Source of the DNA: Catenulispora sp. GP43
GTDB lineage: Bacteria; Actinomycetota; Actinomycetes; Streptomycetales; Catenulisporaceae
Length of the DNA stretch: 64,000 bases
Direction: 5' to 3'
Assembly (NCBI RefSeq): GCF_041260665.1
Contig: NZ_JBGCCT010000033.1
Span: 1 to 64,000, forward strand
In this document: positions 26,533 to 34,987 of the stretch, one piece after another
Numbering within the stretch: position 1 is the first letter of the stretch
How the letters are laid out: each line of letters begins with the position of its first letter
Notes under the pieces: model-generated
What the model was told of the DNA's origin: nothing
The model's input: the letters and a program-made list of their open reading frames with translations, nothing else
Database searches by the model: none
Made by a program: the position numbers and the translations under genes

Positions 26533-27074
26533 GTGGTGCTCACTTCGCTCTTATCGGGCATTGCCGCGCCGGAGAAGAAGGGGTTGGACGGCGCGGTGCG
26601 ATGCTTCATGACCTCGTCGAGCCCCGGCCGGCCCGCCGCCCCGTTGGCCAGCGCCGTGGCGGTCGCCAGCCGGTTGTTCTCGTACACGGCCTGCTCGTCC
26701 TCGGCACCGGGGTTGACCCAGACCGCGGCGATCAGGACCAGCTCGCCGAGGGCGTCGGCGGCCACATGCCCGGCCGCCACCGCGTCGGCGACGCCGCCGG
26801 CCACCCCGGCCTGCGCGGCGCCCCAGGTGAGGTTCCCGTGCTGGTCGTTCTCGATGGCCGCCTTGGTCACGAACAGCGTCGGCGGCTGCACGGCCACCCC
26901 CGGCGCCAGCACGGCCATGAACGGCACGTGCCCTGCGCTGGGGGTGGCCAGCGCGGTGGCCCAGGCGGTGCCCGCCGGGCCGGAGCGCGGGCCCAGGACG
27001 GTGTTGATGTGCGCGGCGTCGACGCCCGTTCCCACGAACGACTCGCCGATCTGGAGCTCGCCTTCTGCTCGCAT
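26529..27074 (-). CDS. Formaldehyde-activating enzyme (Fae) family protein
   Basis: A 181-residue protein similar along its length to Fae of methylotrophs: VDAAHINTVLGPRSGPAG (His22 matches the catalytic His of Fae), HVPFMAVLAPGVAVQPPTLFVTKAAIEN, and a C-terminal HRTAPSNPFF. Fae joins formaldehyde to tetrahydromethanopterin; most actinobacteria are not known to make that cofactor, so the carrier or reaction may differ. Its ATG overlaps the TAA of the solute-binding protein and its stop overlaps the next GTG. It suggests formaldehyde is released in the pathway. Confidence 0.85.
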   Translation of the reverse strand: MRAEGELQIGESFVGTGVDAAHINTVLGPRSGPAGTAWATALATPSAGHVPFMAVLAPGVAVQPPTLFVTKAAIENDQHGNLTWGAAQAGVAGGVADAVAAGHVAADALGELVLIAAVWVNPGAEDEQAVYENNRLATATALANGAAGRPGLDEVMKHRTAPSNPFFSGAAMPDKSEVSTT

Positions 27075-28018
27075 TACTTGATGAATCCGTTCTGCTTGAG
27101 CCAGTCCTTGGCGACCTGGTCGGCGGGCAGGCCTTGGGCGTCGACCTCGGCGTTCAGCTCGGTCATGGCGGCGTCGTCGAGCTTGGCGGCCACCGGGTCC
27201 ACGATGGTGGCGATGGCCGGGTACTTGGTGAGCAGCGACTGCTTCAGGGTCAAAGACGCGTTGTAGTTGGGGAAGAAGTTCTTGTCGTCCTTCAGGACGG
27301 TGAGCTTCAGGGCGCTGATTCGGCCGTCGGTGGCGAACACCTCGCCGAAGTTGCAGGTACCGCCCTTGGCGGTCTCGGTGTAGATGACGCCGGTGTCCAG
27401 CATCTTGATCTGGTCCTTGCCGGCGGTCAGGCCGTAGGCCTTGGTCATGCCGGGGAAGCCGTCGTCGCGGGTGGAGAACTCGGACTCGATGCAGTACGTC
27501 GCGTCCGAGGGCGAGAGCTTGGCCAGATCGGACAGGGAGTGCACGCCGAGCTTGTCGGCTTCGCCGGCCCGGGTGGCCAGGGCGTAGGTGTCGTTCATCG
27601 GGGCCGGGTTCAGCCAGGCGATGCCGTTGGCGGCGTCGGCGGACTTCACCGCCTGGAACTGCGCGTTGGGGTCGGCGATCGGCTTGGTGTTCTTCAGGTA
27701 GGTGATCCAGGCCGTGCCCGTGTACTCCCAGTACATGTCGACCTGGCCGGCGGTCAAGGCGTCGCGGGTGTTGACCGAGCCCTTGATGTCGGTCTTGTCG
27801 GTGAAACTGGCGCCGTGTGCCTGCAGCAGGTACTCGGTGATCTTGCCGAGCAGGATGCTTTCGGTGAAGTCCTTGCTGGAGACGGTGAACGAGGCGCCTT
27901 TGAGCTCGTCGCCCATGGAGCCGGAACTACCGCCGGCGGACTTGGAACTGCTGCAGGCGGTCGTGGCGGCCAGCAACGCTGCGGTGGATATGCCGCACAA
28001 GAGAATGCGGGAACGCAT
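27074..28018 (-). CDS. Osmoprotectant-type ABC transporter substrate-binding lipoprotein
   Basis: A 314-residue lipoprotein: signal MRSRILLCGISTAALLAATTAC with the lipidated Cys22, then an OpuAC/OsmF-type fold (FTVSSKDFTESILLGKITEYLLQAHGASF, GQVDMYWEYTGTAWITYL). Members bind glycine betaine, choline, carnitine or related compounds. The ATG at 28016-28018 has GGAGAG upstream; a TTG at 28034 is less likely. The TAA overlaps the Fae-like ATG by one base, so import and catabolism are coupled. A 63-bp gap separates it from the permease before it. Confidence 0.92.
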   Translation of the reverse strand: MRSRILLCGISTAALLAATTACSSSKSAGGSSGSMGDELKGASFTVSSKDFTESILLGKITEYLLQAHGASFTDKTDIKGSVNTRDALTAGQVDMYWEYTGTAWITYLKNTKPIADPNAQFQAVKSADAANGIAWLNPAPMNDTYALATRAGEADKLGVHSLSDLAKLSPSDATYCIESEFSTRDDGFPGMTKAYGLTAGKDQIKMLDTGVIYTETAKGGTCNFGEVFATDGRISALKLTVLKDDKNFFPNYNASLTLKQSLLTKYPAIATIVDPVAAKLDDAAMTELNAEVDAQGLPADQVAKDWLKQNGFIK

Positions 28019-28081
28019 GAGGGGCTCTCCGTTCAAGATGAGGGTGGGGGAGTGCTCTATGTGCTCGGTGAACTTGATGCG

Positions 28082-28885
28082 CTACAGCCCGCGAGGCCTC
28101 GTGAACTCCTCGGCGATGCGCGCGAGCCAGTCCACGAAGAAGGCGATGCACATCACCAGCACGGCGCCGGTGACCTGCACGGGGAACCGGTTGAGCTTCA
28201 GGCCGTTGACGATGATGTCGCCCAGCCCCCCGGCGTTGACGAAGGTGGCCAGCGTGGTGACGCCGACGGCCAGCACCAGCGTGGTGCGCACGCCGGCCAT
28301 CAGCACCGGTACCGCCAGCGGCAGCTCGATCCTGCGCAGGATCTCGCCGGGCCGCATGCCGATGCCGCGGGCCGCCTCGGTCACCGCCGGGTCGATCTGC
28401 TGCAGGCCGACGATGGTGTTGCGCAGGACCGGCAGCACGCTGTAGGCGACGATCGAGATCATCGCGACCTTCACGCCAACGTCGAGCTTCATCGTCAACA
28501 GGACCAGCAGGCCGATAGCGGGGAAGGCCTGCCCGATGTTCGCCAGGCCGAGGAAGACCGGCGCGACCAGCCGGGCGCGGGGCCGGGACAGCAGGATGCC
28601 GAGCGGTACGGCGATCGCCAGGGTGATGGCCGCGGCCAGGAAAGTGAGCTTGAGGTGCTGGCTGATCGCGGTGCTCAGGTACGACCAGTTCAGGGTGCGC
28701 TGCTCGATGGAGTCCAGAGTCTGCGAGTGGACCCACAGATACAGGCCGAGCAACGCGAGGGCTATCAGGATCGGCGTTGTCGCCAGCCGTCTGATGTTGC
28801 GGCGTGCGGTCCGGTCGCGGGCCACGGTGAACGCCAGGCTTCCTGCGTCGACCCCGGTCGGGGGTGCGGCTTCGGTGGCGGTCAC
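28082..28885 (-). CDS. ABC transporter permease, osmoprotectant type
   Basis: A 267-residue permease with about six hydrophobic segments and the EAA loop EAARGIGMRPGEILRRIELPLAVPVLMAG near 170-198. It resembles OpuBB/OpuBD-type permeases (LGLANIGQAFPAIGLLVLL, FVNAGGLGDIIVNGL). The GTG start overlaps the ATPase stop (GTGA). It pairs with the second permease at 29906 as a heterodimeric channel. Confidence 0.92.
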   Translation of the reverse strand: MTATEAAPPTGVDAGSLAFTVARDRTARRNIRRLATTPILIALALLGLYLWVHSQTLDSIEQRTLNWSYLSTAISQHLKLTFLAAAITLAIAVPLGILLSRPRARLVAPVFLGLANIGQAFPAIGLLVLLTMKLDVGVKVAMISIVAYSVLPVLRNTIVGLQQIDPAVTEAARGIGMRPGEILRRIELPLAVPVLMAGVRTTLVLAVGVTTLATFVNAGGLGDIIVNGLKLNRFPVQVTGAVLVMCIAFFVDWLARIAEEFTRPRGL

Positions 28886-29913
28886 GGTTCGACCCCCACG
28901 TGCGCCATCTCAGTAGCCTGTGTCTCTGCCAGTCGCGCGGTCGCGATCGCCTTGCGGACGCTGGCGAAGTCGGCGGCGCCGAGGGCGTTGCCTTCCGCGT
29001 CCACTATTCGTACCGCCTGCGCGCCGCCCAGCAGCTGTTCGGTGACCTCGCGCAGCGTCGCATCGGCGGCGATCACAGGATCCTGCTTTTCTGTGGCAAC
29101 CGCTGGGTCGATGGCGTTCGCGGCCGGAAGCAGTGCCAACAGCCGCACGTGTGCCGTGCTGCCGACGAACTGCCGCACGTGCTCGTCGGCCGGGTTGGTC
29201 AGCAGCGCCAGCGGTCGGTCGTACTGCACCACCCGCGACTGATCGGCCAGCACCGCGATCCGGTCGCCGAGCAGCAGCGCTTCCTCGAAGTCGTGGGTGA
29301 CGAAGATGACTGTCTTGCCCAGCGACCGCTGCAGGTCCTTGAACTCTCGCTGCAGACGCAGCCGGGTGATCGGGTCCGTGGCACCGAACGGCTCGTCCAT
29401 CAAGAGCACCGGCGGATCGGCTGCCAAGGCGCGTGCCACACCGACCCGCTGCTGCTGCCCTCCGGACAACTGCCGCGGGTACCGCGACATGTACTTCGCC
29501 GGCTCCAGACCGACCAGCGTCAACAGTTCCTCGGAGCGATCGGCGATCCGCTTCTTCGGCCAGCCGAGCATCTTCGGGACCGCGGCGACGTTGTCGGCGA
29601 TCGTCATATGCGGGAACAGCCCGATCGACTGGATCACGTAGCCGATGCGTCGGCGCAGTTTCACCGGGTCGGAGTGGGTGACGTCCTCGCCGCCGAGCCG
29701 GATCGCCCCGGACGTCGGCTCGATCAGCCGGTTGATCAGCTTCATGGTGGTGGTCTTGCCGCAGCCGGACGGACCTACGAACGCGACCAGTTCCCCGGCC
29801 GGGATGTCCATCGAGACGTCGGCCACGGCCGGGGCCGGCTGGCCCGGGTAGACCTTGGTCAGGTGCTCCAGCTCGATGCCGAGCGCCTGCGGGTTGTCGT
29901 AGTTCTCAGACAC
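28882..29913 (-). CDS. ABC transporter ATP-binding protein, osmoprotectant type
   Basis: A 343-residue ATPase: Walker A GPSGCGKT (47-54), Q-loop VIQSIGLFP, signature LSGGQQQR (149-156), Walker B VLLMDEP (169-175) and the switch THDFEEA. A C-terminal extension of about 100 residues looks like one CBS-type domain (DATLREVTEQLLGGAQAVRIVDAEGNALG), as in OpuA/OpuC-type ATPases that sense ionic strength or c-di-AMP. The GTG at 29911-29913 is preferred because AGGGGG precedes it; a GTG at 29937 would add eight residues. Confidence 0.92.
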   Translation of the reverse strand: MSENYDNPQALGIELEHLTKVYPGQPAPAVADVSMDIPAGELVAFVGPSGCGKTTTMKLINRLIEPTSGAIRLGGEDVTHSDPVKLRRRIGYVIQSIGLFPHMTIADNVAAVPKMLGWPKKRIADRSEELLTLVGLEPAKYMSRYPRQLSGGQQQRVGVARALAADPPVLLMDEPFGATDPITRLRLQREFKDLQRSLGKTVIFVTHDFEEALLLGDRIAVLADQSRVVQYDRPLALLTNPADEHVRQFVGSTAHVRLLALLPAANAIDPAVATEKQDPVIAADATLREVTEQLLGGAQAVRIVDAEGNALGAADFASVRKAIATARLAETQATEMAHVGVEP

Positions 29914-30562
29914 GGATCCCCCTGGAGACGGTGACACGGCGGAGCACGAGGTACAGGCCGTCGAACGCCAAAGCGAGGATGGCGATGCCGAACGCGCCGA
30001 CGACGGCCTGGTTGGTGGCGTTGACCGAGCCCAGTCGGGACAGGCCGGTGAAGACCAGGTTGCCCAGGCCCGGGCCGGAGACGTAGGCGGCGATCGCCGA
30101 GATGCCGAAGACCAGCATGGTCGCCACTCGCAGGCCGGCCAGGATCACCGGCCAGGCCAGCGGCAGCTGGACCCGCACCATCCTGCGCACCGGGCCCATC
30201 CCGATGCCGGCGGCGGCCTGTGTCACCGCCGGGTCCACGTTGCGCAATCCGGCGACGGTGTTGCGGATGATCGGCAGCTGCGCGTAGATGATGAGCGCGA
30301 TGACGGTGGTGGTCCACCCCAGGCCCGTCTCGGGCTGCAGCAGAGTCAGCAGCGCCAGCGAGGGGATGGTCAGCAGCGCACCGGCCAGCGCCGTCACCGG
30401 CCCGGAAAGCCGTGGGCGGTCCCAGACCAGGGCACCGACCGTGACGCCTATCAGGGCGGCGATGACCATCGTCAACAGGACCAGCTGTATCTGCTCCCAG
30501 AACAGGGGCCGGATGTACGGCCACTGGACCCTCAGGTAGTCCGACAGCGATGGGCTCGGCAC
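29906..30562 (-). CDS. ABC transporter permease, osmoprotectant type
   Basis: A 218-residue permease, first gene of the ten-gene operon. It has about five hydrophobic segments and the EAA-like loop QAAAGIGMGPVRRMVRVQLPLAWPVILAG, with ALLTIPSLALLTLLQPETGLGWTTTVIALIIYAQLPIIRNTVAGL typical of the OpuBB family. The GTG at 30560-30562 has a strong AAGGAGGGG site. The 3' end overlaps the ATPase start. It is divergent from the IclR gene, 123 bp away. Confidence 0.92.
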   Translation of the reverse strand: MPSPSLSDYLRVQWPYIRPLFWEQIQLVLLTMVIAALIGVTVGALVWDRPRLSGPVTALAGALLTIPSLALLTLLQPETGLGWTTTVIALIIYAQLPIIRNTVAGLRNVDPAVTQAAAGIGMGPVRRMVRVQLPLAWPVILAGLRVATMLVFGISAIAAYVSGPGLGNLVFTGLSRLGSVNATNQAVVGAFGIAILALAFDGLYLVLRRVTVSRGIRV

Positions 30563-30668
30563 GGTCCCCTCCTTCCTGCACGTTGTTGCTGCTTGTTGCG
30601 GTCAGGGGCTTGTTGTGTGGCTCACGCTAGAACTCCATGCGGAAAAGTTTCAATAGGCGACACCAGAA

Positions 30669-30685
30669 GTTGCTATGGTTGCAAC
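30669..30685. promoter_or_regulatory. Candidate IclR operator
   Basis: GTTGC-TATGGTT-GCAAC is an inverted repeat ending one base before the IclR ATG and lying in the intergenic region shared with the transporter operon. IclR proteins bind short palindromes in such positions and often repress themselves. The arms are only 5 bp, so this is tentative. Confidence 0.4.
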
Positions 30686-31468
30686 ATGCCGCCGATATCA
30701 GAGGTCAAAGAGTCCGGTTTTGTCCGGGATCTCGACATCCTGGAGGCCCTCTCCGAGGCGATCGCCCGGACCGGCGAGGGCCTGCGCCTGACCGACATAG
30801 CCACGGTCACCGGCCGCGAGAAGAGCCAGCTCTCCCGCGCTTTGTCCAGATTGGAGAAGGCCGGCCTGGTCGCCCGCGACGACACCTCCCGCCGCTTCGG
30901 CCTGGGCTGGCGCCTGTTCCACTTCGCGGCGATGACCGCCGAGGCCCGGCTCACCAGCCGCGCCCAACCGGCGATGCGCGAGCTGGTCGCCTCCCTGGGG
31001 GAGACGGTTCACCTGTGCGTCCTGCGCGGCGTGGCCTGCGTGACGGTCCACTCCGAGATCCCACGCCACGGCTTCCGCGGCCTGGCCTGGGTCGGTGTCG
31101 AGGCCCCGGCCCACACCCTGACCGCCGGCCGGGTGCTGCTGGCGGAGCTCGGCGAGGACTCGCTGCGCGCGCTGTACCCGGACGAGACCCTGCCGGACGT
31201 CCCGCCCACCGGGCACATCAGGACCCGCACGGAGCTCCTCGCCGAGTGCACACGTATCAGGACACGCGGGTACGCCACCGTGGACGAGGAATTCGAACCC
31301 GGCCTGGTCGGCGCCTCTTCAGCGGTGTACGACTTCCGCGGCCTCGCCGTAGCCTCACTGAACGTGGCCGCACCGAAGAGCCGGCTCAACGGCCGCCTGG
31401 ACGCACTGGGGCAACGGCTCGCGGGGGTGGCGCGGCGGCTGTCGGGGGATTTGGGGTGGCGGGCTTAG
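30686..31468 (+). CDS. IclR-family transcriptional regulator
   Basis: A 260-residue IclR regulator: N-terminal winged helix (about 10-75, GLRLTDIATVTGREKSQLSRALSRLEKAGLVARDDTSRRFGLG) and C-terminal GAF-like effector domain (about 85-255, GETVHLCVLRGVACVTVHSE, TLTAGRVLLAELG, IRTRGYATVDEEFEPGLVGASSAVYDFRG). The ATG at 30686 follows an inverted repeat. It is divergent from the permease gene and so is the obvious regulator of the Fae-containing operon. The effector is likely an intermediate of that pathway. Confidence 0.93.
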   Translation: MPPISEVKESGFVRDLDILEALSEAIARTGEGLRLTDIATVTGREKSQLSRALSRLEKAGLVARDDTSRRFGLGWRLFHFAAMTAEARLTSRAQPAMRELVASLGETVHLCVLRGVACVTVHSEIPRHGFRGLAWVGVEAPAHTLTAGRVLLAELGEDSLRALYPDETLPDVPPTGHIRTRTELLAECTRIRTRGYATVDEEFEPGLVGASSAVYDFRGLAVASLNVAAPKSRLNGRLDALGQRLAGVARRLSGDLGWRA

Positions 31469-31667
31469 AGGGCGGCCATTAGCTGAAGTGCGCCCAAATA
31501 GCTGCCTCCAAGTAGTCCCCAAGGCGAGGTGGAGCGGATACACAACGACGCCGAAGCCGAGGCGGCACCGTTCGGGAAACCGGGTCAAGCTCACGGCGCC
31601 GCTCAATGCCATGTCAGGTTACTGTCGTAACAGAGAACCGATACCGACGAGTGAGCGTCTTCTGTAT

Positions 31668-32747
31668 GTGAAACTATTTAGTGTAGTAGCCGCCGTGCTG
31701 CTAGCTAGTGGACTGATAACGGCCCCGGCAGCCAACGCGAGCTCGGACAACCTCGGGTCGGTCGCGGTCGCTGACTACAACCTCGGGGACACGGCATTCA
31801 CCGACTCGCAAAGCGGTACGGTCAGCGAGTTGCGCGCCGAGGTGTACTACCCGCGTGTGCTGGTCGGCCGCCATCCCCTGATCGTGATGTCGCACGGTTC
31901 CTGGTGGGCTTGTGACAGCGAGGCCGCGACGAGTTGGCCCTGTCCGGCCGGTACGCACCCGTTTCCGAGCTACCAGGGCTACGCCTACCTCGGCAAAGCC
32001 TTGGCAGCACAGGGTTTTGTCGTGGTGTCGATCAGCGCGGACGGCATCAACATGACCTCGTTCGACTACGGTGACCGGGCGCGGCTGGTCAATGAACATC
32101 TCTCGCTCTGGGAGCAGCTGGCCGACCACGACAAAGGCCCGCTGGTCGGGAAGTTCTACAACCCGGTGACCGGGCGGCCCGTCGCGCCGGCCTTCGCCGG
32201 GCACGTGGACATGAAGGACGTCGGCACGATGGGGCATTCGCGGGGCGGCAAGGGCGTGATGTGGCAGGCGTCCGACAAGCACAAGTCGGAATGGCCGGCC
32301 GGGGTGCAGGTGCAGGCGGTGCTCGGTCTGGCACCGGTCAAGTTCGACGACCCCGAAGGCGACCACAGCGATACGCTGATCACCACTCTGCCCTTTGCCG
32401 TCGTGACCGGCAGTTGCGATGGTGCCGTGCATGAGGCGGGCCAGCAATATCTGGACGACCTGGCCGGCCAGAACGCAGTCGCCGATTTCTCGATTTCGTT
32501 GCAAGGCGCCAACCACAACTACTACAACACGAACTGGTCGCCGCCGTTCGAGTTCGGCGAGGACGACAGCACGTGCCCCACTACCGAACTGCCTCAGAAC
32601 CAGCAGCACGACGCGCTGGTCGCCTACGCGAGCGCGTTCTACCGCTACGAGCTCTACAGTGACCCGTCCGGCCTGCCGATCCTGACAGGGCGATCGCCGG
32701 TGCCGGGAGTCACCTCGACGGTCCGGGTGGCGCCACCCGGGAGGTAA
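31668..32747 (+). CDS. Secreted alpha/beta hydrolase
   Basis: A 359-residue exported hydrolase. The signal peptide VKLFSVVAAVLLASGLITAPAANA ends at an Ala-x-Ala site. The mature enzyme has the nucleophile elbow GHSRGGKG (Ser near 189), HPLIVMSHGSWWACDSEA oxyanion region and a C-terminal GANHNYYN with the likely catalytic His. It resembles esterase/dienelactone-type hydrolases that act on polymers or lipids. The GTG at 31668 fixes the signal peptide; the first ~20 codons are AT-rich (CTA, TTT, GTA) compared with the rest. It stands alone between the IclR gene and the guanidine operon. Confidence 0.82.
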   Translation: MKLFSVVAAVLLASGLITAPAANASSDNLGSVAVADYNLGDTAFTDSQSGTVSELRAEVYYPRVLVGRHPLIVMSHGSWWACDSEAATSWPCPAGTHPFPSYQGYAYLGKALAAQGFVVVSISADGINMTSFDYGDRARLVNEHLSLWEQLADHDKGPLVGKFYNPVTGRPVAPAFAGHVDMKDVGTMGHSRGGKGVMWQASDKHKSEWPAGVQVQAVLGLAPVKFDDPEGDHSDTLITTLPFAVVTGSCDGAVHEAGQQYLDDLAGQNAVADFSISLQGANHNYYNTNWSPPFEFGEDDSTCPTTELPQNQQHDALVAYASAFYRYELYSDPSGLPILTGRSPVPGVTSTVRVAPPGR

Positions 32748-33276
32748 GAAGCGCGTCGCTCGCAGTAGCCCCGAACAGGTACTGGGACCCGGTCGAGGCC
32801 GGCTGGCCGGTTGCGCAGGTCGACGATGAGCCGGAGCCCTATGAGGGCGACGTGGTGCGAGTCCGAGCCCGATGCTGGTCGGGCCTGATGGCGTTGGCCA
32901 GGGGCCGACCTGGTCAAGGCTCTGTGGCTCCCAATTGGCCCCCAAGGGCGGTAACCGTTTTCGCATGTCACGCACGAAATGCCTCCTCCGTCAGTCGGGC
33001 ATGGCGCGTGTCCACCTGCAGGCCGTTCGTGATCGTGCATCCCGTGTGGCCCCAGCGGCCCCCAGCGACGGGCGCGCGCCAAGAAAGCTCCGTCGTGGAC
33101 ACGCGTCGGCATCGCCGATCTCGGTCGAATCGGCAACCCGGCGACGTCGGAGGCTCGCTCATCAGCACATTTAGTCGGCGGGGAGACGATGTGGCTGGTG
33201 CTGCTGACCTTCTCTCGTAGGCGAGCACGCCATCTCGAACGCCCTCCGGCCTCCGCGTCCCCGGTGTGCACCGGAG
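32748..33276. other. Intergenic region without a convincing gene
   Basis: This stretch of about 530 bp separates the secreted hydrolase from the guanidine operon. Frames on both strands lack ribosome sites and family motifs. No guanidine riboswitch pattern was recognised by eye. Confidence 0.6.
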
Positions 33277-33314
33277 TTAACACAGCATGTACGGCCGTGT
33301 CACGGGGCCGTGAC
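33277..33314 (+). promoter_or_regulatory. Candidate GlnR box upstream of the guanidine operon
   Basis: Four half-sites recur at 11-bp steps: TTAAC (33277), TGTAC (33288), GTCAC (33299) and GTGAC (33310), each separated by 6 bp. The actinobacterial nitrogen regulator GlnR binds gTnAC-n6-GaAAC repeats with this spacing. The last two also form a perfect 7-bp palindrome (33299-33314). It lies about 66 bp before the permease ATG of a nitrogen-acquisition operon. Confidence 0.6.
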
Positions 33315-33379
33315 CACCGGACATCACCCTAAGCGATACCTGTCGAACGACAGATATTCCGAGTCCGGTGAGGTCCGCG

Positions 33380-34987
33380 ATGAGCCAGCCGCAGAACGTT
33401 GCGCCACCCGCCCAACCCCCGTTCCCGTCCGGCCGCGCCGACGCGGCCGCCCTTGCTGAGGCCGACAGCCTCGCCGCCCTCGGCTACCGTCAGGAGCTGC
33501 GCCGCGGCGTCGGCTCCTTCTCCTCCTTCGCCGCGGGGTTCTCCTTCGTCAGTATCCTGACAACGGTCTTCCAGCTGTTCGGCCTGGGCTTCGGCTTCGG
33601 CGGCGCGGCCTTCTTCTGGACCTGGCCGCTGGTCTTCGCCGGCCAGATGCTCGTGGCGCTGAACTTCGCCCAGTTGGCCGCGTGGTGGCCGGTGTCCGGG
33701 GCGATCTACCAGTGGTCTACGCGGCTGGCCGGGAAGGGTTTCGGCTGGTTCACCGGGTGGGTGATGATCGTGGGCCAGGTCCTCACTGTCGCGGTGGCGG
33801 CGGTCGCCCTGCAGGCGGTGCTGCCGAGCATCTGGGACGGGTTCCAGGTCGTCGGTGGCCGGCACGCCGACCCCACGCCGACGTCGTCGACCGGCGCGCA
33901 GAACGCGGTGCTGCTCGGCTGCGTCCTGCTGGTCGTCACGACGGTCCTCACCATCGTGTCGGTGCGTGTCATGGCCCTGGTCACCAGCGCCGGCGTGGTC
34001 GTCGAACTGGTCGGCGTGGCGGCGCTCATCGCGCTGTTGTTCTTTCTGCCCAAGCGGTCGGCGACTGTCGTACTGCACACGACCGGAGCAGCCCCAGGCG
34101 GCTCCTACCTGTTCGCGTGGCTGGCTTCGGCGCTGATGGCCGCATATGTGCTGGTCGGCTTCGACGCCGCCGGCGAGCTCAGCGAGGAGACCCGGGCACC
34201 GCGCCGCACGACGCCGAAGACGATCGTGCGCGCCGTCGCGGTGTCGGGGCTCGGCGGTGGGCTGCTGATCCTGGCCGGGCTGATCGCGGCGCCGAGCCTG
34301 ACCGACGGGGGCCTGGCCTCCGGCGGGTTGGCCTGGGTGGTCTCCGAGCGGTTCGGGCCGGTGCTGGGACGGTTGCTGTTGTGCACGGTGGCGGTAGCGG
34401 TGTTCGCGTGCACGCTGGCCTGCCAGACGGCCGGGTCGCGGATGGTGTTCTCGATGGCGCGGGAGAACGCGCTGCCGTTCTCGCGGGCGCTGGCGAAGGT
34501 GTCGCCGCGGACGGGGACGCCGGTCACGGCGAGCCTGGTCGTGGGGGCCGGGGCCGTGGCGGCACTGGTCGTGAACATCGGTCAGACGGCGCTGTTCACG
34601 GCGTTGTCGAGTCTGTGCATCGCGATGCTGTATCTCGCGTATCTCGGGGTGACCGGTCCGCTCCTGTGGCGTCGGCTGACGGGGTGGACCGCCCAGTTCG
34701 ACGGTGGGCGGGACGAGGATGGACGCGCCATCTTCAGCCTGGGCCGGTTCGGCGTCGCCTGCGGGGCGGTGGCCGTGCTCTATCAGGCCACGATGGTGGT
34801 CAACCTGTTGTGGCCCCGGGCCGCTGTCTACGACACGACCGGGCATACATGGTGGCTGCGGTGGTCGGGGGTCCTGTTCATCGCCGGGGCTACCGCGGTC
34901 GGTGGCCTCTACTACGCGGCGACGCACCGGCGGCACCGCGCGGTCGGCGGGATCGCGATCGCAGCGGTGGCCGAGGCGGTGTCATGA
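33380..34987 (+). CDS. APC-family permease of the guanidine/urea operon
   Basis: A 535-residue transporter with about 12 membrane segments: GVGSFSSFAAGFSFVSILTTVFQLFGLGF near residue 45, WWPVSGAIYQWSTRLAGKGFGWFTGW, VGFDAAGELSEETRAPRRTTPKTI and CQTAGSRMVFSMARENALPFS. These are features of the APC superfamily. The ATG at 33380 has GAGG upstream. It overlaps the first DUF1989 gene (ATGA), so it probably imports guanidine, urea or a related nitrogen compound. Confidence 0.92.
   Translation: MSQPQNVAPPAQPPFPSGRADAAALAEADSLAALGYRQELRRGVGSFSSFAAGFSFVSILTTVFQLFGLGFGFGGAAFFWTWPLVFAGQMLVALNFAQLAAWWPVSGAIYQWSTRLAGKGFGWFTGWVMIVGQVLTVAVAAVALQAVLPSIWDGFQVVGGRHADPTPTSSTGAQNAVLLGCVLLVVTTVLTIVSVRVMALVTSAGVVVELVGVAALIALLFFLPKRSATVVLHTTGAAPGGSYLFAWLASALMAAYVLVGFDAAGELSEETRAPRRTTPKTIVRAVAVSGLGGGLLILAGLIAAPSLTDGGLASGGLAWVVSERFGPVLGRLLLCTVAVAVFACTLACQTAGSRMVFSMARENALPFSRALAKVSPRTGTPVTASLVVGAGAVAALVVNIGQTALFTALSSLCIAMLYLAYLGVTGPLLWRRLTGWTAQFDGGRDEDGRAIFSLGRFGVACGAVAVLYQATMVVNLLWPRAAVYDTTGHTWWLRWSGVLFIAGATAVGGLYYAATHRRHRAVGGIAIAAVAEAVS

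Noticed and set aside
32748-33379. Guanidine riboswitch upstream of the guanidine operon
   Set aside because: The conserved motifs of the guanidine-I, -II and -III classes were not found by eye; a covariance search would be needed to exclude a divergent form.
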